NCBI GenBank assembly: GCA_011033025.1
Contig: WFMF01000066.1
Coordinates: 372,001 to 436,000, forward strand
Source: Beroe forskalii
Lineage: Eukaryota > Ctenophora > Nuda > Beroida > Beroidae
Length of the DNA stretch: 64,000 nt
Reading direction: 5' to 3'
This document shows positions 45,901-59,184 of this stretch, one piece after another. Numbering within the stretch: position 1 is the stretch's first letter; each line of letters starts with the position of its first letter. The notes beneath the pieces were generated by a model. It did no database searches. It was given only the letters and a program-made list of their open reading frames with translations, and was not told the DNA's origin. Made by a program: the position numbers and the translations under genes.

Positions 45901-48900
45901 CTCATCTCCAACTGATGGCTTGCCATCTTTAGGTTTGGTCTTAGCGACCACCACTCAACAGATTTCTTTTAGAGTCTTTAGCTGATTCTTCATCCCCAAC
46001 TGATGGCTTTCCAGCTTCAGGCTTGGTCTTAGCAACCCCACCTTCAGCTTTCGATGGCGAATCTTCATCTCCAACTGATGGCTTGCCATCTTTAGGTTTG
46101 GTCTTAGCGACACCAGCTTGAGCTTTTAGAGTTGATTCTTCATCCCCAACAGATGGCTTGCCAGCTTTAGGGGTTTAGTCTTCAATGGTGAAACCCCACC
46201 TTCAGCTTTCGATGGCGATTCCTCATCTCCAACTGATGGCTTGCCATCCTTAGGTTTAGTCTTAGCAACCCCACCTTCAGCTTTTAGAGTTGATTCGTCA
46301 TCCCCAACAGATGGCTTGCCAGCTTCGGGTTTAGTCTTAGCAACCCCACCTTCAGCTTTCGATGGCGATTCCTCATCTCCAACTGATGGCTTGCCATCTT
46401 TAGGTTTGGTCTTAGCGACACCAGCTTGAGCTTTTAGAGTTGATTCTTCATCCCCAACAGATGGCTTGCCAGCTTCGGGTTTAGTCTTAGCAACCCCACC
46501 TTCAGCTTTCGATGGCGATTCCTCATCTCCAACTGATGGCTTGCCATCTTTAGGTTTAGTTTTAGCTAAACCACCTTCAGCTTTCAGTGGTGATTCTTCA
46601 TCTCCAACTGATGGCTTGCCATCTTTAGGTTTAGTCTTTAGCAACTCCACCTTCAGCTTTCAGTGGCGATTCTTCATCTCCAACAGAAGGCTTGCCATCT
46701 TTAGGTTTAGTCTTAGCGACACCAGCTTGAGCTTTTAGAGTTGATTCTTCATCCCCAACAGATGGCTTGCCAGCTTCGGGTTTAGTCTTAGCAACCCCAC
46801 CTTCAGCTTTCATCTCCAACTGATGGCTTGCCATCTTTAGGTTTAGTCTTGGCTAAACCACCTTCAGCTTTCAGTGGTGATTCTTCATCTCCAACTGATG
46901 GCTTGCCATCTTTAGGTTTAGTCTTAGCAACCCCACCTTCAGCTTTCAGTGGCGAATCTTCATCTCCAACTGATGGCTTGCCAGCTTCAGGTTTAGTTTT
47001 AGCTAAACCACCTTCAGCTTTCAATGGTGAATCTTCATCTTCAACTGATGGCTTGCCATCTTTAGGTTTAGTCTTAGCTAAACCACCTTCAGCTTTTGAT
47101 GGTGACTCTTCATCTCCAATTGATGGCTTGCCATCTTTAGGTTTAGTCTTAGCAACTCCACCTTCAGCTTTCAGTGGCGATTCCTCATCTCCAACTGATG
47201 GCTTGCCAGCTTCAGGTTTGGTCTTAGCGACACCAGCTTGAGCTTTTAGAGTTGATTCTTCATCCCCAACAGATGGCTTGCCAGCTTCGGGTTTAGTCTT
47301 AGCAACCCCACCTTCAGCTTTCAGTGGCGATTCCTCATCTCCAACTGATGGCTTGCCATCTTTAGGTTTAGTCTTAGCTAAACCACCTTCAGCTTTTGAT
47401 GGTGACTCTTCATCTCCAACAGATGGCTTGCCGTCTTTAGATTTGGTCTTAGCAACACCACTCTGAGCTTTAAGACGTGCATCTTCATCTCCAACAGATG
47501 GCTTGCCGTCTTTAGATTTGGTCTTAGCAACACCACTCTGAGCTTTAAGACGTGCATCTTCATCTCCTACAGATGGCTTACCATCTTCAGTCTGAGGAGT
47601 AGCTTCCACAGGGGCTTGTGTTCCATCTTCAACAAGGGGAAGAGGAGATTCTTCCACCTCCATTGGAACCTCTTCATCAAGAATATCCTCAGATACCATA
47701 CCAGGTTTGGTCTTGGCAACCCCACCTTCAGCTTTCGATGGTGAATCTTCATCTCCAATTGATGGCTTGCCATCTTTAGGTTTGGTCTTAGCAACACCAC
47801 CTTGAGCTTTTAGTGGTGATTCTTCATCTCCAACAGATGGCTTGCCATCTTTAGGTTTAGTCTTAGCTAAACCACCTTCAGCTTTCAGTGGTGATTCTTC
47901 ATCTCCAACTGATGGCTTGCCATCTTCAGGTTTAGTCTTAGCAACCCCACCTTCAGCTTTCGATGGCGATTCCTCATCTCCAACTGATGGCTTGCCATCT
48001 TTAGGTTTAGTCTTGGCTAAACCACCTTCAGCTTTCAGTGGTGATTCTTCATCTCCAACTGATGGCTTGCCATCTTTAGGTTTAGTCTTAGCTAAACCAC
48101 CTTCAGCATTCAATGGCGAATCTTCATCTCCTACAGATGGCTTACCATCTTCAGTCTGAGGAGTAGCTTCCACCGGGGCTTGTGTTCCATCTTCAACAAG
48201 GGGAACAGGAGATTCTTCTACCTCCATTGGAACCTCTTCATCTGGTATATCTTCAGAAACAAGCTCTGGCTTGGTTTTGGTAACACCTTCCTGAGCCTGC
48301 AAAACTGAATCATCATTTTGCCTGGAAGGCACTTCAGAACCTTCTATTTCCATTGGTGTATCTGTACTTCCAATGTTTTCAATCATTTTTATATTAATAT
48401 TAAATTTCAAAGGTGTGCCATCTTTTTTCACAACATCAAGTGTGATTGTATCTCCTGTGTAATAAGCTAGATTTTTAAGTCTCACTAAAAGCATCTTTTT
48501 AGTTTCTTCATCAAAATCGCCATTATTGATCATATCAACTAGTTTAAGCCTAAACACGGGATCAATTGTTTTCAGATCAGCAACAGGTGTGGGGTCTTCA
48601 CAAATAGTAACTGATTGATCTCCTTGAGATGTTTCTTCTAAATTCCACTTGATATTGAATTTGAGTGGGGAGCCATCCTTTTTCACAACACTGAGAGTAA
48701 TGGTTTCACCTGTTAAACAGGCTAAACTATTTACTTCCGTCAATAGCAGCTTTTTAGTTTCATCATCGAAATTACTAGCATTGATCATATCGATTATTTT
48801 GAGTTTGAATACAGCATCTACTTCTTTCTTATCCGGGGCACTACTATCTTCAGAAGGTGCAGCAGCTCCTTTTTGTCCCACTGACTTATCATCTTTTCCT

Positions 48901-51900
48901 GCCTCCTCAATAAAATCACATTTTATACTAAACTTTAAAGGAGTACCATCTTTTTTCATTATATTAAGCACAATGGTGTCTCCTGTATAATATGCTAGTT
49001 CATCTAATTGATTAAGGAGCATCTTTTTAGTATCATCGTCAAAATCACTGTTATTAATCATGTCAACTATCTTGAGCTTGAATATTGGTTCAATCACTTT
49101 TCTTTCACCGTCAAGACTTGAATCTTCAACTTCGGGAGTACTCTGTACAGGCTTTACCATTGGTGGACTGTCCACAATCTCTTCAGGACCTTTTGCAGTG
49201 GCACCATCAACAGACATGTAATTAATTTTAAACACAACAGGTGTACCATCCTTTTTAGTAACGTCAAGGGTTATTGTGTCTCCATAAAAACAAACAAGAT
49301 CGTCCAACTTACTGAGAAGAAGGTCTTTTGTTTCATCGTCAAAATCTCCACTTTTAATCATATCAACTATCTTCAATTTCATCACAGGATCAAGATTTCT
49401 CTTTTGCAAGTCTGCCTCCAAATCTTTCGACTCATCAGGCTTTACCATTGGTGGACTGTCCACAATCTCTTCAGGACCTTTTGCAGTGGCACCATCAACA
49501 GAAAGGTAATTGATTTTAAACACAACAGGTGTACCATCCTTTTTAGTAACGTCAAGGGTTATTGTATCTCCATAAAAACAAACAAGATCGTCCAACTTAC
49601 TGAGAAGAAGGTCTTTTGTTTCATCATCAAAATCTCCACTCTTAATCATATCAATTATCTTCAGTTTCATCACAGGATCAAGATTTCTCTTTTGCAAGTC
49701 TGCTTCCAAATCTTTCGGCTCACCAGGCAGAACACGGATTTTATAGATCTTCTTGGATTCACTTATGTTAAAGACAGCATCAGGACCCTCAATACTATAA
49801 GTTGTTTTCACTAGTGCTTTGATAACTTCATCTTGCTCGGGATTTGTAAGATCACTAACTGAAAAATGAGTGATAACCTTTTTCTTTAAGTCATCTTCTG
49901 GAATGACAACTTCATTAGGATTTTGAGGTGGAATACCGAATTTAAACTTGATTGGGATCCTCTTATAAGTTATTTCGATCATAGCAGAATCAGGTGCTTG
50001 ATTGAAATTGCCTGCATAGAACTTCTCGGTCAGTAGCTTCTTCTTTTCAGGAGTAAATTTCGATTCTTTAATTGCATCAGTTCCTAATATCAGAATTCGT
50101 ATTGGTATGAATGAGCCAGGAGTAGAAGAGTTACTGTACTCAATTTTGACGTCAGTGATTTCATACTTTTTAATCAATACAGTCAAAATCAAAATTGGAT
50201 CAGTGATAGATTTGATGATTATCTCATTGTTGGTCATCTTAAATTTATCATCAACAAGTTTTCGGATGAGTTCAACTTTATGCTTGTCATCTATGCTCAG
50301 CATTGTAATGAGCTTGATTATCTTATGTTTCAATTGAATCATTTCATCACTTAGTGGTCCTGCTATTTTTTCATCATCTTCAGTTGAATCTTGAGAATCC
50401 AAAGTTGTAGCAGATATACTTGCTTCAAACGGCTTGGGCTTTTCAGATAATTTCTTATTGGTATGTATTTTAACAGCTAATTCAGGAGAAGAAGCACACT
50501 CATCAGAGGATGTTAAACTATCTCGTTTGAATCCTTCAATCAGAATTTTGTTTCCATCTCGTCTATATCTCCCATGTTTTACAGCTCGAATTGCAATGTC
50601 TCTACTTTCAGGGTTGATTGTTGAAGAATTGATGATCTCAATGAGCTTTTCTGCAACCTCTTCGTCTGGAACATCTTTAGAGATGTAAAAGTATGGTAGG
50701 TACACTTTGTTACTACTTTTGTTTTCAAGCTGTGATGGATCAACTTCAAGTTCAAGCGATTGCCTTTCCTCACCATCTTTGAGAAGGACAGAAAGATTAT
50801 TGCCCTCTAAGACATAGTTATTATTATATATGGAAGACAAAACTGAATTACGTTCAGTAGCATTCATATTTTTGTCTGCAGTAAACTTATCCACAATCTC
50901 AACTAATTTTGAGGTAGCAATGTTAGATTCCCTCTGAATAATTTGTGGATACAGAACTCCAGGAAGATTCAAGGTTATATTTTGAGTTGTATTGCCTGAT
51001 TTCATGAGGATAGTAACTTTACTGAGCCCAACTTCACATTGGTCATTCTGTATTGCTTGCAACAATCTTGTTTTGATATGGGATGGAAATTTCAACTTTG
51101 AGATTGCAAGATTTATGAACTGTTTTGTAGAGGCATGTAGAATTTTAGGATTGTTTGGATCTTTTCCAGGTAGGATGAATCTTGCTTGAAGGTCGGGTCC
51201 AGCAAAAATAACAAGATTGAGATCTTTACAAGTATAGCTTTCATGATTTATTGCATTGATGAGAAGTTCTTTTTGTATCTCAGAAATCTTGTTATGGGTC
51301 TTAACAAACTCTTTAACTCGCGCAATCCTTTGTCTTAGCATTCCAGTGTCCTTTACTATAGACTTGAGGGCTCCTTTATTCTTGAGAGCACTCAAACGAG
51401 AGAATTTGGACACTTTTGAAGAACCTTGTTTTGGACTGCCGGGTGGACTTCTTCGAACTCCTTTTGGGCTATCTTTTTTACCAGCAGGAGGACTAGGCTT
51501 AGGGTTAGATCCTGGAACAGGAATCCCTTTCTTTGCAGTTGGAGACTCAACTCTAGGAGGAGTCGTCTTCTGAGATGGTGAGCCAGTTCGCACAGGAATT
51601 GATCTTTGTGTCGGTGACTCAACTCTCGTGGGAGCAGATTTAGGTGTTGGTGATCCCGTTTTAACTCTTTTTTGAGAAGGAGATGGATCCTCCTGCTTCG
51701 GAGTTGGAGATTCTTCTCGAGCAGTTTTCTGTGAAACTTTTTCAGGCTGAACACTTTCATCAGAGCCTACTTTTGTGGCACCGAATTTAGAGGCGCCAAA
51801 TTTGGAGCCAGCTAATCCTCCCCTTCCAGGAGGATTTCCAAATTTTGATGCCCCAACACCAGGTTTGTTTGCTGCATCATCTGCTGCCGCTCCTTGACCA

Positions 51901-52091
51901 AATCGGCTGGAAACCTTTGATGCCGGCTTTTCCCACGGTTTCCTAGGGGCAGCTGCTGGTTCTTCCGATGCAGTTGATGACTTTCGCTGCCATGATTCTG
52001 CAAGTTTTCCCTTTGGCACACCAACACCCCCCTTACCAGCAAATGAAACGCCTCTGGTTGGAGGGACTCCTGATCCCTTGTTAGAGGACAT
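39972..52091 (-). CDS. Giant modular repeat protein (~4,000 aa), DGTP-hairpin modules
   Basis: No known family recognised. From ATG at 52091: residues 1-245 are basic and disordered, with four KFG/RFG motifs (about 62-107) and a run of SPTP/SPTQ/SPSQ sites. Residues 252-792 hold seven diverged and 805-1240 five clear copies of a ~62-residue module (amphipathic helix, D-D-E-T-K turn, helix, then GDTITLDVTKKDGTP and a beta strand). A central array of 25-residue repeats follows (48160-45547), then 14 more modules (45353-40545) and a diverged last one. Frames break at about 46800-45790 (many small indels in the array), once near 40540, and once in a G-run near 40050. Repeat phase resumes after each break, so I read one gene with assembly indels. 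After the last shift the protein ends VEVVIDLLDYCNVDDDGE at 39972, unless GTGAGT at about 39979 is a donor to a further exon. No introns otherwise. A cytoskeletal or scaffold role is only a guess. Confidence 0.85.
40040..45353 (-). repeat. C-terminal DGTP module array, 15 modules
   Basis: Fourteen clear copies plus a degenerate fifteenth. Pattern: (T/S)(D/E)xIKxQLIxSIxSSxLDDE, TKxLLLxEVDKL, then xGDSVxLKAKKKDGTPIEL and TINISHIIKS. Spacers of 10-90 residues are acidic and unstructured-looking (for example SEDIPDEEVPMEVEE and DDSYEFVAKPEPDEG). The KDGTP turn is the best conserved element; variants are KDGSP, KDGNP and HDGIP. Confidence 0.85.
45547..48160 (-). repeat. 75-bp tandem array encoding 25-residue SPxK repeats
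   Basis: About 30 copies of a 75-base unit encoding KPSVGDEESPLKAEGG followed by VAKTKPKDG, interrupted once at about 47577-47745 by a SEDI(L)DEEVPMEVEE spacer. Most copies contain SPLK or SPSK, the (S/T)PxK consensus of proline-directed CDK-type kinases; other variants are STLK and ARLK. The segment 45790-46200 has irregular insertions that break the frame, unlike the clean copies around it. Confidence 0.9.
48372..51340 (-). repeat. N-terminal DGTP module array, 12 modules
   Basis: Five clear modules occur at residues 805-866, 901-961, 1001-1062, 1092-1152 and 1177-1240, preceded by seven diverged ones at 252-792 in which only the helix pair and the beta hairpin are recognisable. The first two clear modules and their linkers are a nearly identical 288-base tandem duplication (49425-49712 and 49137-49424). 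Confidence 0.8.
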
Positions 52092-55000
52092 GAAACGCTC
52101 AACTATTCGAGAATGCTAGAAAATCCGTCTTACACGTACTCCATGAACTGCTCGACTATGAGGAGAGTTTAATCAATTAATGATTAACACATATTATATG
52201 AAACAAACCAAATTGGTCACTAAAAAGGTACATGTAACTTGTTGGGATTACCTATTCGGTAATTATGAAAAATGGCAACAACAATAAATTATCGCAGTGC
52301 ACTTTCAAGTCGAGGCAAATGGCAGCAAAAGTGGATATCAAAGCGAACTGTAATGAAAATGATGACTCATATTGACTAACAATTTATAAAGAAAGAAGCG
52401 CAGGAACTGAACACTGAACTGAATCAGAATATCTAGCTGAATCAATAAACAGTAGTTAGATAATTATAGTGACTATGACCATTTTAACTATGAAATTTTC
52501 ATATTACTATATTAATGCAAATTTTGAACAATTTTCGTTACAGGACGCCTTTCAAATAATAATTATGACTAAATAATGAATTAAATGTTCAGATGTCAAG
52601 TCACCAGGCACTACTTATGTTCGATCGACATGAGAAGCAACTGTAAGTCGCCTATATGCATGCGTATTACGTAAGTCGCATGACATTGCTGACAAGATAT
52701 TTACACGACACAAATCAAACCCATTCGGTGACTTCTCACGACGACTACGATTTCCCTGCGGCTCTTATTGCGACCGAGAAATAACTTTACTGCAAATAAT
52801 TTATATGTGGGTTCGGTAAATTCCATTAAATTTTAAGGATTGAATTTAGTTTTACCTGACTCTGAATAAGAGTAATAACGAACAAGCGGCGAAAGTCAGA
52901 ATCCAATTACAGAAGAAAGCATTACGAAGATTACTACACATTATGACACTCACAACTACATCGCAGGAAAGTTCAGAGCAGGGAACTAAGCATATTTGTA
53001 TGGTACCTGTTATACCTAGTACCTACAAGTTAGAAGCTTTCGGCATGGCGTCATCCCTGCAACATTATAAGCAGGTATAACTGCAACAAAGGTGCTGACA
53101 AGATGGCTCTTGTTGTGAAGCCTCTCTTCTGGCAGCAATTATACTGGCAGCAGTTGTGCTGGCCGTGTTTATACCAATCACTTTGCGAATTTCTATTAAT
53201 TAACTGCGGATACTATTTCAAGCTTTTGAACTTCCAAAGCAATTTAAGGACGCACAAAGCAATAATTAACAAGTACGAAATGCCATTTTCTGGATTTTCT
53301 GGAGTTGAGATTGGGTACTGTTTATGGTGGGGCCTCAGATTTTAGATGTTTAAATGGTAATAATACAGCTCGATGATGATTTAACGACAGCTGAGCACTA
53401 CAGTATGTTAAAACCGTGCTAGGTATTCCATCGTATGTCAAGACGTGTGTCTTGTATATGTCGAGATGAGAAGCTATCAGTTGAGATCATTCCATCACAT
53501 GGTCGCCGGCAGCGCCGTCACTCATCACACAGCATTGCTGCAGTGCTTTCTGACTCCTAACCAACAAGGCAGAACACGCCTAGGTTAAGCATGGGCGTGA
53601 GAAGAGCTTGAGGTGGTCGCGTGACTCTTTTAATTAATTATTATTATCTGCTAATTATTCAGATATCTAATCAAGATCTTAGGGGGATGTTGACTTATTA
53701 AAATTCCCATCTGACACTCTGAATGAGACATACGCTTCCCTCCGCAATCAAAATTCCTACTTTCCATTTAATCTTTAGATTGCATGCACCATCTAATTTT
53801 TCATCACACAACCAGATTTTAATGATAAATATGAAGCTCGATCTGAATGGGGTGATCCTTGGATTGAAATCAGTAAAACAGCCCTGACTGTGGTGCTCTG
53901 AAACATACCAACGCCCAAAACCCGTCGAATAAAAAACGGAACAAACATGCACCGTTTTCAACATTCCCTAAGAGCCAATAATAATATCGACATACCCCAG
54001 CCCTGATAATTATCGTTATTTAACGAAAATAGTTAAACATAACAAATGCCGGTATCGCAAAAGAGTTCTAGTAGTTATAACGGGTGTGCATTCTTTAGTG
54101 GGAGTGATAATTTTAAGGGAAGAAACACAAGTTGTCAACATGGATTCCTTAGCAGTCTTCCAGGCTACCATTATAACACGAACTGAATCATGAAACGAAT
54201 ATGGTTGGTCGAGAACTTAGTCACAAGTAAGTCAGGTTAATTAGAGTTCATTACTTCACTACTTGGTATTTCGATGAAACATTCTTATTTCAGGCTCAGG
54301 TTATAATATAGCGAGATCTTAGAAGAGAATATTTCAGATTGGTAATATTATTCGCAAGTAAAGCCTTGCGATATATGTTACAGGAATTAACAGAGATGAT
54401 GTTGAATATGATAATATTCGATGTCATCAATTCTATATTTCATGGCTTCATCCCTTCATGCATGATTAAGTAGCTGCTGTTAGTGATGGGAATGAATCAG
54501 CAAAAGCTGTCAGTTTATGACCCGTGAAAAATTCAATTCATCATCATTTTAGGGAAACGTAAAGCAAGATAGTCCCGATCCTCACTAATGTCTAATTGTA
54601 TAAATTATATGCTCGTATCGTGCATACACTTGAAAAACTTGAAATATAAAATCAGATAGTGAAGAATAAGCCGTAAATTGCTAAATAGCTTGAAGTACTG
54701 TTCCAAAATAATAAATTTCATCAATATGACGTGTGCATTAGAGCTTAGCCCCATTATACCGAGAACACCTCTAAAATCATTTCCTACCATTTCAGTTATT
54801 AACGGAGAACGTGCTCAGTCTCATGGCTCAGTATCATGACGAGCCTATCAACATATCATTTCTTCATTTATATTTTTATGGCGATGAACGCTCACATGCA
54901 ACTTATATGTCTCATAATCAAGTGCTTAAAACGATAAACATGCCTTTAGACCTTACTTTGGTTCCTTTAATATTGACACAAATTGCATTCCATCCCAATC

Positions 55001-58000
55001 CTCGCATACCATAATAATCCTCCCAATAAACGATAAAATATAGTACTTTCCTCCAAACTTAGCCCAAACCAATCCCTGCAAACAATAAACGTGCTGCAGC
55101 GTAGCAATATATTTATCAAATTCCCAAACATACATAGACATTTATTAACTGAATTGGCCCGAAAGCGTTTTATTTAATGGACTATGAATTAATTTAATTT
55201 ATTGAGTAGACGGTGACTTGACATCTGAACAAAAAGAGTTGCTTACCATTTCAAATTTTAGAACATTCTAGCATTCAATACACAAGTCATTAGATTTACG
55301 AGTGATACAGGTCATTGTCATACTTTATATGAAAAAGGATGACAGAATCGTCTCGACATCAACAGGCTGGTTTTAATAATGATTGGATTTAGACAAAACA
55401 CAAATGCGAGCTGAGTCTATGGTAAAAAAGAACGGCGTTATTTGTAATTACGCAAGGAATAAATCTGTACAGTAATTAGGTTCAAATTAGTTCCATTCTA
55501 AGTGCACGGTTTCACAACAAGAGAAAAAGATGCAGCGCTGCAGTGTAATCCGGAGAAGGAGTTACTAAATGACTGCCAGACCTGTACACTCGCAGCTAAT
55601 GATGGCGTGCCGCTGAGGACAAGTTTACCATGGGATATAAATATCATAGGGCAAGCAGGGAAAAAGAAATAAATTCTGACTTCATATTGTGTGCTCGGAA
55701 AAAGGTTAAACCTCAGAAAACAACAAGTAAAGCAGAGAGGGCCGGTAGAAAGCCTTTCATCACTGTCCAGTGCACTGCGATGACAGCTCCTATACATTCC
55801 TTTCTGCTTTAAAGTAAGAGCTGGCTCATCATTGGACCACCTTGGTCACGTGACTTTTAATCGGAGATATGATTGGTCCAAGCAAAAACACCCCGAAGCA
55901 GCAGCAGCAGTAGCTCAATAAAGTCACTTTAGATTTATTATGACTGGTATAATAAGGTACCTTGCCCTAGGTCACGTTACTTACTGTTTAAATCAATGTT
56001 TTGATTCTCATGAGAACCCGTGTCTAGATTTTAAAAAATGTTCCGTAAAAACGAACAAAAAATAATAATTTAGCTAACAATTTGAGGAGTCGTTGTAGTG
56101 TCGGCATGTAACATATCATTCCCACCCACCCTACGGCAGTAGCGACTTACTTATGCTCATAATTAAGTAATTATTTAATTGGAACTCTAACAATGCACCA
56201 CTTCTGCTGATGATATTCCATGTGATGATTAAGTCGACAGAACAGTATCTAATACGGTCTAACGCGGCATGGCATAAAATATTAAATAGTTATATCCCGA
56301 TTTTCACACCACTCGGTATTTTAACAAGATCATCAAATTCACGTGCATCAGTCGCCACTCGCCGCGTCAACTAGATCTCCGGCTTTCCAGTGCAGTATGT
56401 GATATTATTAAAGTATTTAGTTATATCACCCCCTGAATGGATTCCAGTATATGATATTCCAGGCTCAGGAGATCATATTCGAAAATGATATTAGTTCAAA
56501 TATTTGACGGAGGGTTATTTACAACTCTCCTGCGGGCACGAGTTGCAGGAAGCTGTAGAGGGTAGAGAGAGCTGCGTACGCTGGCTACATTCCTTCTGCA
56601 GAATGGCGTACTATATTCACTCAAACTGGAATATAATATGTAGTATTATCATGTGTCATATTGTAAGGCAGATTAAGTCCTGTCGACGTTTAATGGGTTA
56701 GATTTATGTCGCATCGTTTTGTTTCGAGTCTCCACATGTACTGTGCCGAGAGTTGGACAGAGAGTTGTTACTTTGTTTATGATACGCTCTTTGCATGAGA
56801 CATGCATTACACAAACTTTTACCAGTTTTACATACGTTTTCTGAGACGATAACAGGGCCTCAGGGTAAGTCTTACGTCTCAACGTTCCATAAGAAGTCTA
56901 TCAAAGCCTTGTTAGCACTTCTTAAATCAGGTGTAACGTAGTAGAGTGTTGACAGATGTGAGAGGGTGTTTTTCAGACCCATGTTATTCCACCTCACACA
57001 TCAGCACGAGGAATTCACCTTACAAGCTGCTTCCAAAACAACCCTGAATTCTTAAATCTCCGGTATATTTTCATGGATAATTCATAGATTTACTTATTTA
57101 GGGAATGCAGAATTCTCATTCTATTCGAATGAAAAATATTTGAAGAAATCTGACTTCCATTCAGCTACAGAGCCACCTGGCTACTCAGCACGAATTATTT
57201 CCTTTCAGTGGTGGAGTGCATCCTACCATATAATAGTGTACGACTGGTTTTCTATTTTCAATTCAAGATATCTCCAGGTTCTCGAATGGTTCACACTCTA
57301 TCCTTTCCGACTAAGGAGAAGTAAACAACTTTTGCCTTCTTCTATGGTCTAAAATTATAAGTAAGTAGGTGGGTCTAGGTACATTAATGAACTGGTGGCG
57401 GGAGGTAAGCCCTGTACACCGTGAATTTATTAAAAACAAAAGCTTCAAGTTGGGATGAAGCCAGAGTAATCAACCTACCCTGTTTAACTCCTGCCCATCC
57501 TTGGAAATGTAATTGTTTCTCTATGCTATTAATAGATATCTTAATAATGTTCAAAGAAACTGACCTAACTAATAAGCTAATATTTCATGTACCCTCATAC
57601 GTCAAGCAATAACACACAGTGTGCAAACAAACATTAAAACAGGATAGAACATTTTTAAAAACCTATCACACTAACATATCAAACACTGATAGCATTGTTG
57701 TGTCTAGAAATAGATTTCCTCTACACTGGTTATCTTGAAGCCTGACTCTTTGACTTTACTCAGCACTCTTCAACGGATCATTTTATTTAACCCAAGGGAC
57801 CTCAAAATTTATCAATCTAAATTTTGGCTATTATCACATAACATGTCACAGCAGCAATGGCCTGTACCTAAGTTTGTACTGTACCTGCATTCAATAGAAA
57901 TATTGAGAATAAGATAAACTACTGGAATTACCAACACAAGCATAGTTAAACTGAGAACTACTGGAATTTTCTGTCATAAGGGGCTGGAATGGGACAAAAA

Positions 58001-58630
58001 ACCTTGCATATTGTTCATCTGATAATTCATACAAAAAAAACATTGCTTCCATTCAATAACCTATTTTGTGACTTATGAGTAGCAAATTTTCATATTTTTA
58101 AGTGTTTCTTCCATAATGGTGAGTGAATGAAACTACCCCAGGACCGAACTCCCCAGTAAGGATATTATGGTTATGGTCATGTTTAAGAATAAAGTTTAGG
58201 TAAGGGTTAGTTTTTCAGCTAGGGTCTAGGTTAGAATTAAATGCATAAAGTTCTAGGCCAGCTGATAGATTTATGATCAAAAGTTCTTCAACAGTAAAAA
58301 TCAAGTTCTTAAATATAAGACCCTATCCGGGTCACCCATTAGGGCTTTGAAGTTATAGCTTTTGATGGTAATTTTGTAGTTAGATTGAATGACACAGCAT
58401 ATATTCAAATCATGTGAACAGTGGACAACAATCATTGATCAATCACAGCAAACAGTCAACAAAGTAGTTATGAATAATAAATGCACAGACAATATAGTAC
58501 CGACATGGGTACCACAGCAGACTACATATCATAACAGACCAAATAAGTAACATAGGTAAAACCACAATGAATCCATCACAATAACTTCACATCACATCTA
58601 TATTGTATCTTAATTATAATTTCGTAAGAG
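52092..58630. other. Gene-free AT-rich interval
   Basis: No frame longer than about 100 codons, no recognisable domain and no strong tandem repeat. The first few hundred bases should hold the promoter and any 5' UTR exons of the giant minus-strand gene; a TTTTCTAG acceptor-like site lies about 30 bases before its ATG. A weak degenerate TTAGGGT/GTTAGG run lies near 58200-58235. Confidence 0.6.
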
Positions 58631-58810
58631 CACGTGAATTATGTCTGTCTGTGCCGCCGTATACAATTAAATTTGACCTTGCCAAGAAAATATCAAGAGA
58701 AACGAATGCAAAAGGGAGAAATGAGGCGCCGTTGCTATGGAGATTGGATATTTGCGCACGTGCAACATAAAGTAGTTCGTAAGTAGTGTTACTATTACGT
58801 TAGTGATTAA
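58631..58810. repeat. Dispersed repeat family B, copy 2
   Basis: Same orientation as, and about 85-90% similar by eye to, 12523-12700, including CACGTGAAT at the start, GTCTGTGCCGCCGT, and AAAAGGGAGAAATGAGGCGC. Similarity fades after the GCGCACGTGCA word. Confidence 0.75.
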
Positions 58811-59184
58811 AGCTGTCGAGATGTTGCTTTTGAATGCTGATTTTTTAAATTCGTAGTTCATGAGGCATGTAGGGTTATTTTGGACGACAGTTATTGGAAG
58901 TTTAGGAAAGTAGGAAGTTATTACAAAATATCTAAGCAGTAGACTTAGAGTTCAACGATAAAATAAATTCGCATCGAACGATGTTCTCACGTCTCGGCGT
59001 GTTAAAATTAATGAGAAGTTCACGAAGTTCGATTCAGAGCACTTCACGTAGCGTAAGGGAAAACAAAATTGCTGAACTAACAAAACGCGGCCTCATTTTA
59101 ATCTTGCGCGCGCGCAGAAACTCTCTGCGATCATAACAATAATCTGGAATTTTTGACGCGACAGAATCATCAGTAAATTTGATA

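Noticed and set aside
53103..53200. Possible signal or transmembrane peptide (LLAAIILAAVVLAVFI in the second frame)
   Set aside because: The hydrophobic frame has no ATG and has a stop just upstream; the acceptor-like AG lacks a pyrimidine tract and no partner exon is visible.
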